Assembly (NCBI GenBank): GCA_018806915.1
Contig: JAGKQI010000049.1
Span: 806,001 to 870,000, forward strand
Source of the DNA: Phytophthora colocasiae
Taxonomy: Eukaryota > Oomycota > Peronosporomycetes > Peronosporales > Peronosporaceae
DNA length: 64,000 bases
Direction: 5' to 3'
This document shows positions 63,171-64,000 of this stretch, one piece after another. A model generated the notes under the pieces. It ran no database searches. It saw only the letters and a list, made by a program, of their open reading frames with translations, and was not told where the DNA came from. Every line of letters starts with the position of its first letter. The stretch's first letter is position 1. Made by a program: the position numbers and the translations under genes.

Positions 63171-64000
63171 TATTTGAGAAATCCAGTCTCGTTTCATCTC
63201 GTCAGTCGCACGCGCACGTTCGGCCTCAGTCTCAGCCTCTCTTTGTCGCCAGCGTTCAGCAAACTCTGATTCCAGACGTTGGTTTTCAGAGTTCCGAAGC
63301 TCCGATTTCAGAGTTTCCAACTCTGCTGTGCTGCGATTTCTGAGTTTTCTTTCAGATACCAGACTTCTGCGTTCTTCGGCGTCGTCAGCACGCCTCTCAG
63401 CTTCCAGCCTCGCGTTTTCTGACTTCAACAAGCGCTCAGTGAGCGTCTGAATCTCGCGTCTTGCCTCCAAGTCACGTTGTTCCCGACGACGATCGCGTTC
63501 CATGGACTCCAAGCGTTCTCGGGCCAAGAACTCCATCTGCGCTTGCTCCATCCGGCTTTGCCACTCCTGCTGTTGCCTCATGACGTTCAACTCGATCTGA
63601 GCAGGTCCTGACCTCTGAGAACTTCGAGCTTCAGACTTCGTACGACTCGACGCGATGGAACTCAAGCGTCGGGACGGTGATCTTAGAAGGTCTTCACTTT
63701 TCACACTTTGGTGATGGCTCTGGTGGCTTTCGCTTCGAGTGGAGGCAGATACAGGTGGAATCTCCGGAGTTAATTGTCTGAAATCCCGTGAAGAACTTCC
63801 GACAGACGCCTGGTTTCCAGATTTCGCGTCCAACACCTCTGGTTTCTCTTCCAGCATGTCGACATCCTCGAGCTCTGATCTCACTGGTAACAGCGTTCGC
63901 GTCACTTGGATCCCCATGCCTTCAGAGACTGCTCCTCCCACATCAGCGCCTTGAGCAATTAACGCCAAGCTTCCTGTGGACAGCGTATGTGATGCCGCCC
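63171..64000 (-). CDS. gag: Gag of element B, N-terminal part (runs off the window)
   Basis: Open to the right edge. Contains LIAQGADVGG, GIQVTRTLLPVRSE, SVKSEDLLRSPSRRLSSIAS, then a long Arg/Glu-rich coiled coil (REIQTLTERLLKSENARLEA, AERWRQREAETEAERARATD). Homologous to the end of gag A (LGIHVTRTLMPVKSE-type). Interrupted at WISQI by the TIR element; codons before and after the TA join in frame. Confidence 0.8.

Larger units (their letters stand above)
49319..64000 (-). mobile_element. Ty3/Gypsy element B (5' LTR outside window)
   Basis: Minus-strand order: gag (from beyond 64,000), recoding site, protease, RT, degenerate RNase H, second RNase H, integrase, chromodomain, antisense ORF on +, polypurine tract, 3' LTR. 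Inserted into gag of element A. Its own gag holds a 902-bp TIR element. Pol has two in-frame stops, about three frameshifts and a mutated integrase catalytic residue, so it is defective. Rich in CAGAGTC/GACTCTG words. Confidence 0.9.

Noticed and set aside
24..64000. tRNA, rRNA or other structured RNA genes
   Set aside because: None recognised. The only tRNA-like text is the complement in the two primer-binding sites.

Overview
The window looks like a repeat-rich, gene-poor stretch of an oomycete genome, most likely Phytophthora or a close relative. Three things point that way. There is an intact Crinkler (CRN) effector gene. There is a flagellar radial-spoke gene, as expected for a zoosporic organism. 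Most of the rest is Ty3/Gypsy LTR retrotransposons, with piggyBac-like, Maverick/Polinton-like and small TIR elements. Only about 30.0-33.6 kb plus a few bases at 40.3 kb looks like host gene space: CRN effector, WD40 protein, and a broken RSPH4/6-type radial spoke head gene.

Left block (1-21,324): two Gypsy elements share a middle LTR (LTR1-internal-LTR2-deleted internal-LTR3). They are extremely GATC-rich. Each has gag-pol on the + strand and a long ORF on the opposite strand between pol and the 3' LTR. The second copy has lost everything from the primer site to mid-RT. LTR3 cuts a piggyBac-like transposase pseudogene (21,325-22,596). That element seems to have landed at a TTAA in a Maverick/Polinton-type DNA polymerase remnant, which is itself split by a 5,555-bp Gypsy element (23,531-29,085, minus strand, TSD GCTTG).

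Middle block (29.8-41.4 kb): the polymerase N-terminal remnant, CRN effector, WD40 gene and radial spoke gene. A 6.6-kb Gypsy element (33,640-40,267, TSD AAAAA) separates the radial-spoke start codon from its body. A 341-bp TTAA-flanked MITE lies upstream.

Right block (41.4-64.0 kb): a nest. Gypsy element X (minus strand) is interrupted in RNase H by element A (plus strand). A is interrupted in gag by element B (minus strand, running off the window). B's gag is interrupted by a 902-bp TIR element with a TA duplication.

The most notable signal is a recurring architecture. Three Gypsy lineages (elements 1/2, X and B) carry a long antisense ORF 3' of pol, converging on pol. The deduced proteins are coiled-coil, Pro/Ser-rich and acidic. 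In elements 1/2 the antisense protein is conserved between two diverged copies, and an RNA hairpin with compensatory changes sits just after pol. Elements 1 and B also share a primer-binding site, a degenerate first RNase H plus an intact-looking second one, three gag zinc knuckles, and a GTTAAAC-stop-hairpin recoding signal at the gag-pol junction. Most element ORFs carry frameshifts or stops. Some may be assembly indels, because several elements have nearly identical LTRs. All calls come from reading the sequence; no database search was run.
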